This document shows positions 33,861 to 47,545 of a DNA stretch of 64,000 nt, piece by piece. Both the position numbers and the translations under genes were made by a program. The DNA comes from Viscum album (lineage: Eukaryota; Streptophyta; Magnoliopsida; Santalales; Viscaceae), in NCBI GenBank assembly GCA_963277665.1, contig OY728133.1:386955962-387019961 (forward strand). Reading direction: 5' to 3'. The notes under the pieces are model-generated. The model had not been told where the DNA came from. It worked only from the letters and a program-made list of their open reading frames with translations, and made no database searches. Within the stretch, counting starts at the first letter, position 1, and each line of letters opens with the position of its first letter.

Positions 33861-36800
33861 CTGCACCTTTTATGATTGGAAATAAGGATAGATTTGAGGA
33901 ATGAATACATTGAATATGTCAAAATTTTAATTCTGAAATATTAATTTATCACATACCTTCTTTTCATCCCATTCGTTGACAAATAGAATCATCAATCGGG
34001 AGTAAACGTGCGGACTACCATCTCACAAATGCCGATTTTGTTTATCATCACCACCCTTCATGGATGTTTACAAGAATTAATTTAGTAAATATATATTATA
34101 TATATGAAATTTTTAATTTTTTTAAATGTTTTATTAACATAATATAAAAACATATCCGTACTCATAAAATCATTATAACACTCTCTAATTTGGGTCATTT
34201 TTTAACACATACGTTAATGATGTTATATCATTTAAATAATGAGTGGATAAGGAATGGTACATAATTTTAATATAATTTATAAATAATATAAATAATATAT
34301 TTTAATGATTATAGAAATTATTTATTAAAATTTAACATATTTTTCAATATATAACCTTTATGTATTTAGACACGCCGAAACTAGTTCACCATAATTTGGT
34401 TTTTCAAAAACCATATCCTTGTATTTCACCTAAGGAAACGGGAATTACAGAATCACTAAAAATGACTATTACCTAATTAATCATATAGTAATTATATTTT
34501 TTTGGGAAATATTAATAATAACACCTCTATTATGATAATAATTCAATACAATTAAGATTACTGAAACCCAACATTGAAAATATATAACTAATAACTAACA
34601 TCTATATCAAGAATAATTATAAATTAAGTTTATAAAAAGTTCTATTTTTGAATAAGGTTATGAGATATCAAATTAATAATGTTATGTTTATTATACATAA
34701 GGTGAGAGCTTGTCCATGTAAGTTGTAACATAAGGCAATGTATTTTTCTTAACTCAACTTGTTTTCTTAAGTCACAATTGTTTATTTTTTACTGTGATTA
34801 CTACTAAATGGTTTTTACAATTTATATAAAGTCATTATTACAAATTTTCTTATTCTTTTATTAAAAATTATATTGATTACTCATTCATAAAATTTTATGA
34901 TGTTATAAATAATTCTCATTGTCTGTAAATAAGCTATTATTCTTCCATGTCTATATCCAGTCTTCCCATTAATGTTATCCTTCTCTATTTTGAAATACAA
35001 ATAATTTTATTTTTATTAATCCTAAATTTTCTATTTAACTCTTTTCAAATTAATTATTTATTGATCTTTTAAAATTTATATTTCAATATAATTATTTTCA
35101 AAATTTGAGAATGTATTTTTCTTTTATTTTTATATTTTAACCTTCCACTCCACATTTCCTATAGAAAATGTTTAGTTTTTTTCAATAATACATTATTTAG
35201 ATATATTTAAAAATTTGTTTTTATAATGGTTTTCATGTTCATTTATTGAAATTTTTTAAAGTGATTTTTGATTTTATCTCTTTTTGGTGACATTAAGAAG
35301 TATCTTCTAAAAGAAATTTTTTCATGGATTCATTTCCATTTTTCCTCTTTAAAAATATAACTCCTTTGGTGTTGTGTTTTATGAATTACCATAAAAATTA
35401 TCCAATGAATTACATATATTTTTTGATTTAACTAGTGATATTAAAAAAATAAAAGTATTCAAGCTTTTATTTGATATTACATATGGAAATATTATAAAAT
35501 TCATTTCATTTCTAGGTGTTCTTTATGATGTGACAAATGATTGATTTTAAGTGGAATGCAAATATACATACGATTGAATAGTGGGGTCTTATATATCCCT
35601 CCAATTCATTGACTATGGATTTAATATTAAATGAAATAATGATGTAAATAATGGACTTTTTTTGTTCAAAACATAAAGGGTTGATTTTTTATTATTCACA
35701 ACACAATGTATGAAAATTTTCTATTCAAAATGTGATTCCCGAACATTATAATTGTTCAAAAACTTATAATTTACTTATATATATGTCTGTGCAAAATTTT
35801 ATTATTATGTTATGTCAGCAGGAAATGTTAAATTTTATTCCATAAGACTATGGTTTTTTTCCCTCCATGGATCATGTTTACTAAATCATTATTCCACACT
35901 ATTTTTTCATGGTTTATGTTGTTATTTCCTATAATCCCATCATGAATATATTATAAATATTATTTTTCCATGTTCTTTTATAAATATATTCCCCCTATAG
36001 TCATGTTTTAACTCATTCATATGATCCGATAATTGATTACATGTTGACATGAAATTTTCCCTCACCCAGTGTTCAAGATCACCCCTTTCTTAGGTTTTCT
36101 TTCCCTTGGTCATAAATATGAGTATGACCTAGGATATTTATATAAGTGGATATATTGTGTTTTGAATATAGATAAATGTTCACATATATTGTAAAATAAT
36201 TTATCTATATAACTAGCTCTAAAATATGGTCATCCTTCTATTCTTGGAATTTCCATATTATTTAAGAGTTATAATGTTTTTTATATAAATGTTGTGAAAT
36301 AAAGATAGAATTATATCCCTTTGTATCAATGCAAATTTTTAATGAAAATTAATTTAACACTAGATGCTGAATTATGGGTGTAGGTTACCTTAGTTTGAAT
36401 CACAAATAGATTTATTTATTTTTTAATATTATTTTAGATGTCCTTATGGTTTAGAATGATATACATTAGGTGAAAACCCTAGGTATAAGTTTAAAAAGTA
36501 TTTATAAGTATAGGAAAACATAAAAATTCTTTGGTAAATAGATATTTTTTAGTTTTATAATAAATTACATACTTGTATAGTTACTACAAGTGGATGAATG
36601 GTCTTGAACAGATGTACCTAGTGCTTGAAACCCTGAATGTAATGACCTGTGATTTTGGATCCTTTAAATTAATATTATCTTCAATAGCTTCCCTCATATG
36701 AAAAACTTAACTTGCACAATGCCTAACTAAAAAACATCATATATTGAAATTATATGAAGAATATAATCATGTGTTGATAAAAATATAATAATTAATTAAA

Positions 36801-38069
36801 ATATTTTCATTCTTTCATTTTTTATTTGATGACTACTCAATAAATGATGAATTCGGAAAAACCATTTTAAAAAGTTTTCATATTTTACCTTAATAAATAA
36901 ATGTCAACATAATTAAAGGATTATTATAAAATTTAATATTTATATTTATTACATAATATATCAACATTATATTATTTATATATTTATATAAAATAATATA
37001 AAAGAATATTGATGTTTAAAAAGGCCATTTCCTTTAAATAAGATAGTTTTTTTTGTACATTTTTAAAAGATAAATTTTAAAATTTTAAAATTTAAATTTC
37101 CAAAAAATAACTTCATTTTTTATTTAACATGTCTACATTATCCTATGAATATTTTTTGATATTTTTCTACAATAATTTATTTCTAAGTGAATAGTTAAAA
37201 TACTTATTTTGTTAATACCATTAATTTTATTACCTAAAATTATTTGAAAACATTTATTGATAAAGATATATATTTATTTAACTAAAATTAATAATTTTCA
37301 AAACTATTTTTAGTTTAGATAACCCATATTTACTGTTTTAGAAATGTAAGTAATATTTTACCCAAAAAACTATTTTTTCTCTTATAATAAAATATAATTT
37401 TCATCATATAGAGAAATATAATCGACAAAAATTAATTTCATATTTAATATAAACATGTTAATATTATGTAATAATATAAATATCACTTTTAGAAATAAAA
37501 TTCGGATTACAAAGATTAATTTTAATGATAATGTTATTGGTCAAAGTGTTATTTTAAAATATTTTTTTCTTTATGTCGTTAGTTTTGGTCTAATAAATTA
37601 AATTCATATATTTTATATAATTAATTTGATGTAACATTTATACATATATAAAAATATATTAACACTAATTCAATTCAAAATGAATATTAAGTATGTTGTT
37701 GAAAACATAATGGTAAATACAATATTTTACTACAAAATGTTTTTTTAGATTTTAAATTTTCTAATTTTAAAGATGATTTTCTATTATTTAGATATTTTGT
37801 TAGAATATATTAATAATAAATTTTCATTTATAACAATAAAATTTTTTTTCAAGGGTTACGTAATATTTTTAATAAAATATAATATACATTTGTAAAAATT
37901 AGTCACGAAGGTTAAAAACCAAAATTTTGAAATGCAAAAAAGAAAGTGTTGAAAGGTTTGAAACATGTTTAAAATATGTGTTAAAATCGTTTTTAGAGGA
38001 TTTATCAACCATATACCATCCAAAAATATATTATTTCTCACAATAAAAACTATTAACCCATTAATAGTG
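33861..38069. other. AT-rich DNA between the diverged repeats
   Basis: About 4.2 kb with no open frame longer than about 60 codons and no recognisable gag or pol motif. If the flanking repeats are LTRs, this would be the internal part of a fully eroded or non-coding element. Confidence 0.4.
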
Positions 38070-38530
38070 TTATTAATTTATTGAAAAGTAATGGGTGCCC
38101 ACAAAATTGTACTTTTATTCACTTATAAAAGGAGAAAACTTCCACCCATTTGTGACACAAACATTAATTTGATTTTCTTCTAAAACCTATAACATTTTAC
38201 CTTACTATAAACCTATTAAAATTTATTATTTCTCTTTTCTCAATAAAAAATCATACTCACTTCATTTCAAAGGAGTCATTCAAGAGAAATTTCAACATAC
38301 CAAAGTGATTATTACTTACTATTTACCTTTTCATAAAAATATTTCTCTTCCAAACTATACTAACAATAATAATATAACTTCCATAGTATCATTAGTATGC
38401 TGATGATTTATTGTATTAATATAAAAACCATTATTTATACCTTTCCATCCACTTAGAAAAAATCTTAATCATTCATTGTTTAGACCACCACCCCTAAGAA
38501 GTAACATTTTTCATTTTTCATACATATTTT
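38070..38530. repeat. Diverged direct repeat, right copy (possible old LTR)
   Basis: Counterpart of 33400-33860, same orientation, with TTATAAAAGGAG at about 38121-38133. About 4.67 kb separates equivalent points. Confidence 0.4.
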
Positions 38531-39276
38531 CTTTATTTATCCAAAAAACTAAAAATCTAGCTCAAAAAATTAAAACAACATAAATAATATCATTTTTATT
38601 ATGTTATAATTATTTTATTTACTTATTAACCCAGAGTCACCCATAGAGTCTCTATAGAACACCAAGACCCACCTATCACTTGATTAAATGTAATGCATTA
38701 ACCATAAGTGCCAATAAGACTTTTCTTTCCATTCCCTAAGGAACATATTACTGAATAAAAACTTGGAAATCAATTTGACAAAGATTGCAGAATATCAATA
38801 CATGGCCGACCTATGTTATTAGTGAATAATCATTCAGAATGATAATACATGTCTTAACTTGATCATTACTCATCATGAGAATGAAGGAAGGTGATCATAC
38901 AATACATAGTTAAATTACCAATAATCATTAATTTTGAAATAAAATAAATATAATGACAATAATTTTCCCTTTATCAGAATAATAGAATACCTTGTAGTCA
39001 AGCATCATCCAATATGAATTATATAAAGTGGGATGTTTATTCCATTTAGACAAATGAGTATACGACTAAGTCAATACTTGAAATATATGTTCAAATTACA
39101 TCTATGAGAAGGATGAATATGGTTTCAAAAAAACATTTACGTAGTGAACTAATGGAAAACAAATACCATCAATGATATTTTTTTTACCTTTTAACATTAT
39201 ATTATTAGGGAAATTATTATAAGTGACTTAAAATGTGGAACATTTCATGGCATTTTTCATAAAAAAATATTGAAAC
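38531..39276. other. AT-rich DNA, no gene seen
   Basis: Nothing recognisable on either strand. Confidence 0.6.
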
Positions 39277-39620
39277 CACTTACAGAAAAAGTATTATAGA
39301 GTAATTATAGCGTCGTTTTATAAAAAATCAATTCCAAAATACACTAAATATCTTAAGGTCTTTCATAATCCATTTTATAAAAGACTGATGTGAAAAGACA
39401 CCCTTCCATGATTCAACATCATTTTTTAATAAAAACTGAAGTCGAAATATTTACAGGGGTCTTTAAATAATGGTTTTTTATAAAACCAATGATTAAAGTT
39501 AAAATTATTATCATAAAATATTGAAAATTACATAATAGAACACATGAAATTATAAATAAGAGCTGAAAATAGATAACATGAATTAAATACAACACAAAAG
39601 TAATAAAACTCACTGAGAAT
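39277..39620. repeat. Left subterminal repeats of the CACTA element
   Basis: Four degenerate copies of a palindromic unit with a TTTTATAAAA centre, flanked by CATC-like and GATGT-like arms (39319-39500). Highly decayed. Confidence 0.5.
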
Positions 39621-42600
39621 ATTTGAAAAAAAAATTAAAATATAAATATATATGAAGCTATTTATCAAAATTAGTCAAACATAAAAAATATTTTGAAAAT
39701 AAATTTCAAATGTGTTTCTGGTCATTGGATGTATATAAAGAAACATGTGGTAAAAAATTAAAAATAACATATTTGTTTAAATTTCATGTGATTTTCTTGG
39801 ACTAATATTTTCAAAAACTGTTATTATTATGGTCATGATTATCTCATAAATTAATCATAAAACAGAATACCCACATTCAACATTCATTTTTTGAGGATGA
39901 AATTGTGTTTATGAAAATATATTTTAAAAATAAAAATATTTATATTTAACAAAAATAAATTATTAAATGATGTAAAAGTTATTTACATGAACATTCATAT
40001 AATAAATTCTATTTGTTACCACGGTTAGATAAAAAAACTTGTTAAATCCAATCCATGATGTGGTTTCATTTCATATATTATAAATAAAAAATAATTTAAA
40101 TTGAAAAAAATAATATTAAAGAATGAAAATCATTCAATTAAAAATAATTTTTTATCATTTTGATAAATATTCTTTTAACGCCACCAAAAAATGACCATAA
40201 CCAATATGCTTTAATTTATATTGGAAAAAATACAAATATCATTCAATTTCCACTAAAAAATAAAATATTCAACCTTATTAATAGTGTAATGAATATTGGT
40301 TCATAATTTTAAATTTCTTCTTACCGATCAGGGAATATAAAAAATGAATATATTTTATCCATGTTTTTTAATTTTTATATACATATTCAATTATGGTTTC
40401 TTGTTTCAAATATTTAACATATATTAAAATGTATTCTATGTTGATAAAACTATAAATACAAGATAAATCATATTTTATTCCAAAATTAGGAGATAACTGA
40501 TTAGAAAATTTATTATTTAAATTAATAAAAATATATATATGTAATAGAAATGAATAAATTTATGAAATATTCCATTATGAAAAAAAAATTCAACAAAGGT
40601 AAACTGAGATGATCAAACATTACAATATCCATGATGTTGGTTGAAAAAATTAGTAATGCATAATATCTTCTAAATATTTTAATAGTAATTAAAGAATTAT
40701 AATAATTATCTAATATAGAAAGAACATGTGATAACTACGTTATCTAATTGACTTCCTGATGAATATATGAAGGTAGTGGAAGTTATAATTTTCCATTCCT
40801 TTGCTGTGATTCATTTGTTATGAGATACTCTTATGCAATGTATGTGTAAAAAAATATTATAAATAATTTTTAATTTAATGTTAAATTAAAAATGAAAAAT
40901 AAGTCATACCTTATATATCTGCTATTGAAAACAATAAATTGGATAAAGTAAAAAATTTCCAACACTCTGCCCAACTGTAGATACCACCTCAGTATATAGT
41001 GGAGCTTGTGCATTTGTATGAATAATATCATGTACTACTTTTCTTACTTGAATTTACTACATAATATTATGATGTAAATAATCATCCATATGATGTACAA
41101 TCCTGAATTTTGTAATAAATATATGGGAATCCTGAACAAGAAACTCACAGAACATGGCCAAGTTTGAATAAAGTGGTAGAAGATATGGGTAATAAAGTTA
41201 TGATAACCTTATTGTGTATATGTCATTGATTCTCTATGAATAGCCAAAAATAGATCATTTAATCCTATCCTTTATCGAATCGTTCAAATATATCAACTCA
41301 TCGCTCAAATAATCTCTGTATTCCCAATATTCTTCCCATATCTATATTTCACTAGGGGAGTGGCCAATTTTTTTTAAATCTAACACCCACTTTATACCCT
41401 CTAACATAGCTAGGGTGTTTCAAATCTCTTAATTAAACTATAAAAATATCTATCCTACCATCCAGGATGAAGGTCTCCTGGGTCATTTTCTCTTAATGGA
41501 GTCTTAAAGTGATATTTTCAAATTTAATATTAGTAATATAAATTTAAAAAGCAGTTATGTAGATGAAATGTAATAGTTAATTACTTACAATATTATAACC
41601 TACTTCATTTTTCGGATTAATAACATAATTTCTCCTAATTACAATCTCATTATTTTCCATTTTTTTATGAGTGGGAGGAGATTGAGGTTTGAGTAGAACC
41701 TCTTCATAACTGATACATGAATTATCTCTTAATTCACTATATTTTTCAGTAATAAATTAGTCTTATAATAAAGGATAAACTCCTTGTGATAATGTATTAG
41801 GATATAAATTTTGATAGTATATCTCTTGGTGATTTTTAATAGAGTAATATCACATAAAAAACAAATCTATAAGGTAATTATAATAAAATAAATAAATTTT
41901 ACATAAAATAAAAACATAACACAAAAGTTTCCTCCTGCAAAATGGGACCAAATGTATTCCATGTATCTCTATATATAAACTCATAATTATAAAATAGTTT
42001 TTTATCCTTTTTTACTCCCAAAAATATTATTTTAATTCAAAAGTGTCTTAAAATATCTCCATCTTGTTGCTGCAATGGATAAATACTTTTTTAATTCCTT
42101 TTCTCCCTTAAATGTAAAATGTCATATGTAATTGAATAAATAAAATATTAAGAAATGTATAATATTTAAACCATTATAAAAGAAAATTAATATGTTTAGA
42201 AACTTTACCATTCCAGGATCCTATAAAAGATAACTCACAAACAGTTCGAATATCCTTCTATTAGGTTGAAAAATACTTATCCATGGATAAATCTATAAAA
42301 CTAGGTAAGTCTTTAAATATGTGTAATTCAGGCCAGTTTGGATGTTTTTCTCAAAAAAAGTTAACTATCAACATTTTCCCTCGATGTGAGAGTTCATGTT
42401 TTGGTAAATGTTTAATCCCACACATATCATATTTAGGTACATTCCTCTCTAGAGAAGAAGTAGACTTAAAATTAATTTTACGAAATTGTATTTTAATTTC
42501 ATTAAATAATTTTATTATATATAGATATATATTAAAATGAAAAATTGTACATATCTTGTTTTATGTACCTCTATGTCTATTATTTTGGAAGATGTATGCT

Positions 42601-43399
42601 ACCACTACAAAAGTATGTGAAAATAACTAAAAAAAGATATTATTAATAATAGATAACAAAAACATTCTATAAATTAAAAAAATTTAATTAAAAAAATCAA
42701 CCACAAACATATTATAATGATAGAAAATAATTAATACAAAAAAATATAAATAAAACTACTTATAACCCCAAAAAATATAGTTTAAAACAATTTATTATAA
42801 AAACATTTATAACAAAAAAATAATATTTATGAAAAAATTAAAATTGATAATAATATAATTACAAACATATGATTTGATTTATGAAATATTTGACTAACAA
42901 ACCATTAATTTCTATTAAAAAACGTACAAACTGTTGATGTAAATATATCTTTATTGCCTTCAAACTAACTTGAAGGTGGTTTAAATAGGGTAAACACTAC
43001 ATGATTGAAGAAAAATGAATAAGAACAAGTAAAAAAGATAATCTAAACATGTATAATTTTTTGAAAAATAATTTATATCTTAAAAAAATAAAATTGAAAA
43101 AAATAAAAAAATAAAAATAAAAATTCAATATAAAGAAAATAGATTTGAAATGATAAAAATTTAAGGAGAATATAACTTACCAAATTTATTTTTTGATAAT
43201 AAAATATAGATTATAAATATTTAACTAAATTACTACTGGGGTAATTTTATATATTCTCATATCCCTTCAACATAATCATTTTATAAAACATAAATTATGT
43301 ATACAATATAGCCCTTGTTATCATTTATAAATAATATAATAGAAAATAATCCTCATATAAATCCATAAAAATCATCATCATCATAATCTCCCAAGTAAA
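39621..43399 (-). other. CACTA interior downstream of TNP2, nothing recognised
   Basis: AT-rich. An 85-codon plus-strand frame at 42283-42540 has no recognisable domain and lies on the strand opposite to TNP2. A second CACTA gene or a protease-like ORF is often present here in the family, but I could not identify one. Confidence 0.4.
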
Positions 43400-46290
43400 T
43401 TATTTTCCCATGAAAAATAAAGAAAAAATAAGCATTCGATGGATCGATAATATAAAATATTTTCCTTTTATGTGTCTCCAGGATAAATGGTTCCTATATG
43501 AAACTAAATATTTTCAAACAAATGATTATAAATCCCCAGTTATAATGTTTCACAGTATTAGTAATTTCAACCTAATTACACTTAAACACTATTACTCAAT
43601 ATTTAGTATAATCAATTTCCCATATATCCAATATAATTCCAAAATAATTCGCTATTATAAAAATTGGATTTTTAACATTCCACTTGTAAAATGCAGTGCT
43701 TCAACGATGACCATTACCTAAATATTTTGAATATTACTCTTATCAAACACATTTTTTTCATAAAATATATGATTGTAAATATCACAACAAAACCATGTTA
43801 TAACATTATGTGATGGTTCCCATACCAATCGCTTTAATGTTTCTAATGCAGATTAATCAATTTTTAATTTCTATTTAAACCATGAAAGAAATGTGTATGT
43901 ATTCTCAATCATCAACCACATTTAATTTCTTTTCAGATTTCATACCTTTAATCTAATAATATGTGATGATATATATGGTCAAACATCACCTATGATGTTC
44001 AAAATGTTTAAATGTTCATGCATCACATCATCATGTGAGAAAAATTACCTTAAAGACATGAATACCTCTACCTTCACTAAAAACACTCAAATTCTGAGAT
44101 ATAAAGAGATCATTATATTCTGTTTTATATAAAAAATCAAGACAAAACACAAAATCCTAGTTTGAAACATATTTTTGAAAATATAGGCCTTCAATCAATG
44201 ATGATTTTTAATATATCACTTCAAAATTTTCATATATCTTTCAAAAATATTCAAGAAACACTAATAAATAGTCCCACATATTCTTATACCATGCACTAAA
44301 TTTATCTCTAGAAACCCCATTATATCAAAAAATGTTGGTGGGAAATATATTTCTAGTCGATAATATATGAGCACAACTTTATTATCCAACCCATATACAA
44401 ATTTTGGATCAACTACATTTCTAAAAATGGATTTAAAAAAAATAACATAACCTAATAGTATAATTTTTTATATGTGTTGGAATCATACCACATAGAGAAT
44501 CGGGTATTAGTTTTTACATCAATGCATGAAAATCATGATATTTCATACCTATTAATGTAAAATCATTTAATGACACTAAATTCATTACATTTTAATAATA
44601 CACATTGGTTACATTAATACCATGTAGAAACTAAAAAAATCATATTCTCACTCTTTCATAATGTGTGACTAGAAAAAGGTAAATATGTTATTTTTATTTT
44701 GATAGTGTGTGGTAACTAAAATCATATTCCAAGTATATGAATAGTAATATAGCATGAAATTTAATTTTTTATATCCATTTATATCTAACAAAGTTCTTGT
44801 TAGAGTATCGAAAAATTATTTCCTAACATACATGAAATAAAAGTCATTTTTCGTCTTTATAAGTCTCCAATAATGTAGTTTGAATAAGGTAGATTGCTTC
44901 TGCTAGATGTTTTTTATGACCTTAACTTACATTATTTCCAAATGTAAAATCAATATTGTTCACCTTGGCATACTCTTATTCAGATAACATTGGTTGTGGG
45001 TGGATATTATATTCTTGTATATAACTAAATTCCTTCTTCAATCTAGGATAAGGATTATAAATTCAAAAATAAAATTTTATATACTATGTACACTATCTTT
45101 CATCTTTTATAAAATTTATCATTTGATGTATTTTCCTCAAAAATGGGAGATGATTTATATCCTATAATATTATATCCCGATAAGTATCCATATGCATGAA
45201 ATTAATTTATAAGAAGCATTATCATAGCTAGAAAATTATAATATTCCTTCTTATATGCATAAAAAATTATGACAGTAGTCACCAATAAATGTTTCAAATC
45301 ATTAATCAATGGTGAAAGATACACCTTAATATCATTTCCTTGCTATTTTGGTTGAAAAATCATGAAGTTCTTTATAACATATTTTTTTCTTCATTTATAT
45401 CTATGTGGAAAATTTGAAAACTACCAAAACAATATCCCATAAACTATGTTGGATATTGAGTCATAAATATGGATTCATTCCATCTTTTCATAATCACATT
45501 ATGAGATTTTTAACATCACTTCCAATATCATGATTTTTTATCAAATCTTTTACACTGGTGAATCAATAGGGTGAAGTAATTTTACATTAAATATGATCTC
45601 ATCTTTATTCTGTCTAAATTTTTTTTTCATCATCGGAATTTGAAAATAGATTCCTCATATGAATAATTATTGGAAGTTTCAAAATTACTTTACTATGAGA
45701 TTTTATCTCGGTACCTTAGAATGAATCAGTGTCCAAATTTTCATCTATCTTATATCACGATGTCCCATATATAAAATATTTTGAAAAAAAATTCACATTC
45801 TTTACAATACATTACATTAACATAAATAAAACATGTATCTTTTCATACCCTAATCCCATTGGGAATAATATTTTCTTTTCCTCAAAACTAGAATCTGCAA
45901 GCTTGTTTCCTTTAGAACATATGTATTTTAAAAGTTCAATTAATTCATAGAATCTTTGATCAATCCACCGATTTATTTCATTCATGTTAACTAATCTCAT
46001 AACTATTGATAACGCTATAAATTCAGTCCAACTTGAGAATAGTGGTTTTTTATAAACTCGATTTAATTGTTCAGTATTTTTTGTTTTTTCAATGGTTTCA
46101 ATGCTTATATCATGATTTAGTTCTTCAATATGATCTTATGTCTCATGTTGAATATTTTGATCAACATTAGATGTTTAATTTTATATTATTACACCATTGT
46201 AGATCCCACATGTATAATTATTAATAAAACCATTGAAAATGAGATGTTCCTTGATTTCATTGTAATTTTACTTTGTCATATTCAAACAAT
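43400..46290 (-). pseudogene. TNP2-type CACTA transposase relic
   Basis: Read on the minus strand with many stops and some frame changes. From 46000 downwards come MRLVNMNEINRWIDQRFYEL, GNKLADSSFEEKKIL and PMGLGYEKIH, the TNP2 N-terminal landmarks. Further down (about 45500-45190) are DGMNPY, QHSLWDIVLVV, QGNDIKVYLSPLINDLKHLL and YFHAYGYLSGY, which match the TNP2 core. Near 44550-44430 is YHDFHALM with KLIP, corresponding to the SHDCHVLMQ-type box. Near 43700 is VEALHFTSG, resembling the family's C-terminal domain. The order is that of TNP2, the DNA-binding and cutting enzyme of CACTA elements. No catalytic function can remain. Confidence 0.82.
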
Positions 46291-47320
46291 TCATGAGGGG
46301 AGAAAATAAAATCCTTGTTTTAAAGATTTCATTTAAAAAATTACAAGAAATCATGAACTTGTTTTCATATTACTAAGTGGATATTCATAAATTTATCAAA
46401 TTATAATCCATTAATTACCTAGGACAATAATATAAATGGTAAATATATTAAAACATAATTTTTTTTAAGAATATATACAAAATGATATATTCTATACATA
46501 AAAGAATATAATAAGAATAATTAATTATTAATAAATATTTGATCATAACTAATAATTATAACTAATGATCAAAACATATCATTGGAAATTTTAAATTCAT
46601 GTGATTAAACATATATAAAAATAAATAATTTAGACGTACATAAATTTTAGAACATTTTTTTTTTCAGAAAAGAAATTTTAAAATGAAATAAAAGTTAAAC
46701 AATTAATTTAAAAATTAAACAATATTGATGAAAAAATAATTTAAAGCATCAAAAATTATAATGATTAAAATTTATAAATATAGATAATTATTAATACAAT
46801 CCATTATAGAAAAAAATTGTGAAAAATTATTAATAATAATAACAAAATTTATAATATTAAATAAAATTTATCAAAAATAATTATAATTGATAATAAAATG
46901 ATAAAATATTGAATTTATGAATCAAATTTATAGTTAAAAATTATTTATTTTCTTAAAAAATACAGTATATGGAGGATGATCATGGAAAATTGATCCTGAA
47001 TTCCAGTCAACTAACCAGAAATTGAGGGGAACAAGGTAAAGTTTGGAAGACTAAAGAAAAATGAGTGAAAACATGATGTAAAAAAGAAAAAATAGAAACC
47101 AGAATACATGGTTGCAGGTCGACCAAGATATGTTGAGGATCTTTAAATAAGAATAAAATATGGAATATTGATGGTAAAAAATGTGAAAAGATAATGAAAA
47201 TCCACTATAATACTAGATTTATCATCATTAAAGGTCATCGGGTGTCATGAGGTTCCATCGTCGGTCAGGAGGTTGGGTTTCCATCAAAAATGAAATGAGA
47301 ATTTTAGGGTCTGATTATAT
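46291..47320. other. 5' non-coding part of the CACTA element
   Basis: AT-rich, no recognisable coding sequence. It lies between the start of the TNP2 relic and the right subterminal repeats. Confidence 0.45.
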
Positions 47321-47545
47321 TATTTAAAACACCTTTTACATTAGTTTATTTAAAAATCGATGTGAAAATTAATTTTTTTACCTTTAATGTTGTCTTTTTA
47401 TAAAATGTATGTTAAAGGTTGTTCTAAATTATTTTCATTTCAGTTTATGAAAAATGATTTTCAAACATACGAACAACAATTTTAACATCAACTTCTGAAA
47501 ACCGATGTCAAAAAATTGATGCCAATGCCCATATTTCTATTAGTG
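47321..47545. repeat. Right subterminal repeats and terminus of the CACTA element
   Basis: Units near 47330, 47380, 47430 and 47480 with AAAACCGATGTCAAAA as the best-preserved core. They end in GATGCC and TATTAGTG. TAGTG at 47541-47545 is the terminal CACTA in inverse. Confidence 0.65.

Larger units (their letters stand above)
39277..47545 (-). mobile_element. Decayed CACTA (En/Spm) DNA transposon
   Basis: The right end reads, on the minus strand, CACTAATAGAAATATGGGC, a classic CACTA terminus. The left end is proposed at CACTTACAGAAAAAG (39277), one base off CACTA. Both ends carry the same subterminal palindromic unit, roughly CATCGGTTTT followed by TAAAACCGATGT: left near 39319, 39366, 39415 and 39465; right near 47330, 47380, 47430 and 47480. 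A TNP2 transposase relic lies inside on the minus strand, and 8.3 kb is a normal CACTA size. I found no clean 3-bp target duplication (AAC left, GTA right). An alternative left end is CACTACAAAAG at 42603. Confidence 0.6.

Noticed and set aside
42603..42630. CACTACAAAAG as left end of the CACTA element
   Set aside because: It lacks the palindromic subterminal repeats seen at 39319-39500. Kept only as an alternative.
43410..43721. 103-codon plus-strand frame
   Set aside because: Antisense to the C-terminal part of the TNP2 relic, where minus-strand motifs are recognisable.
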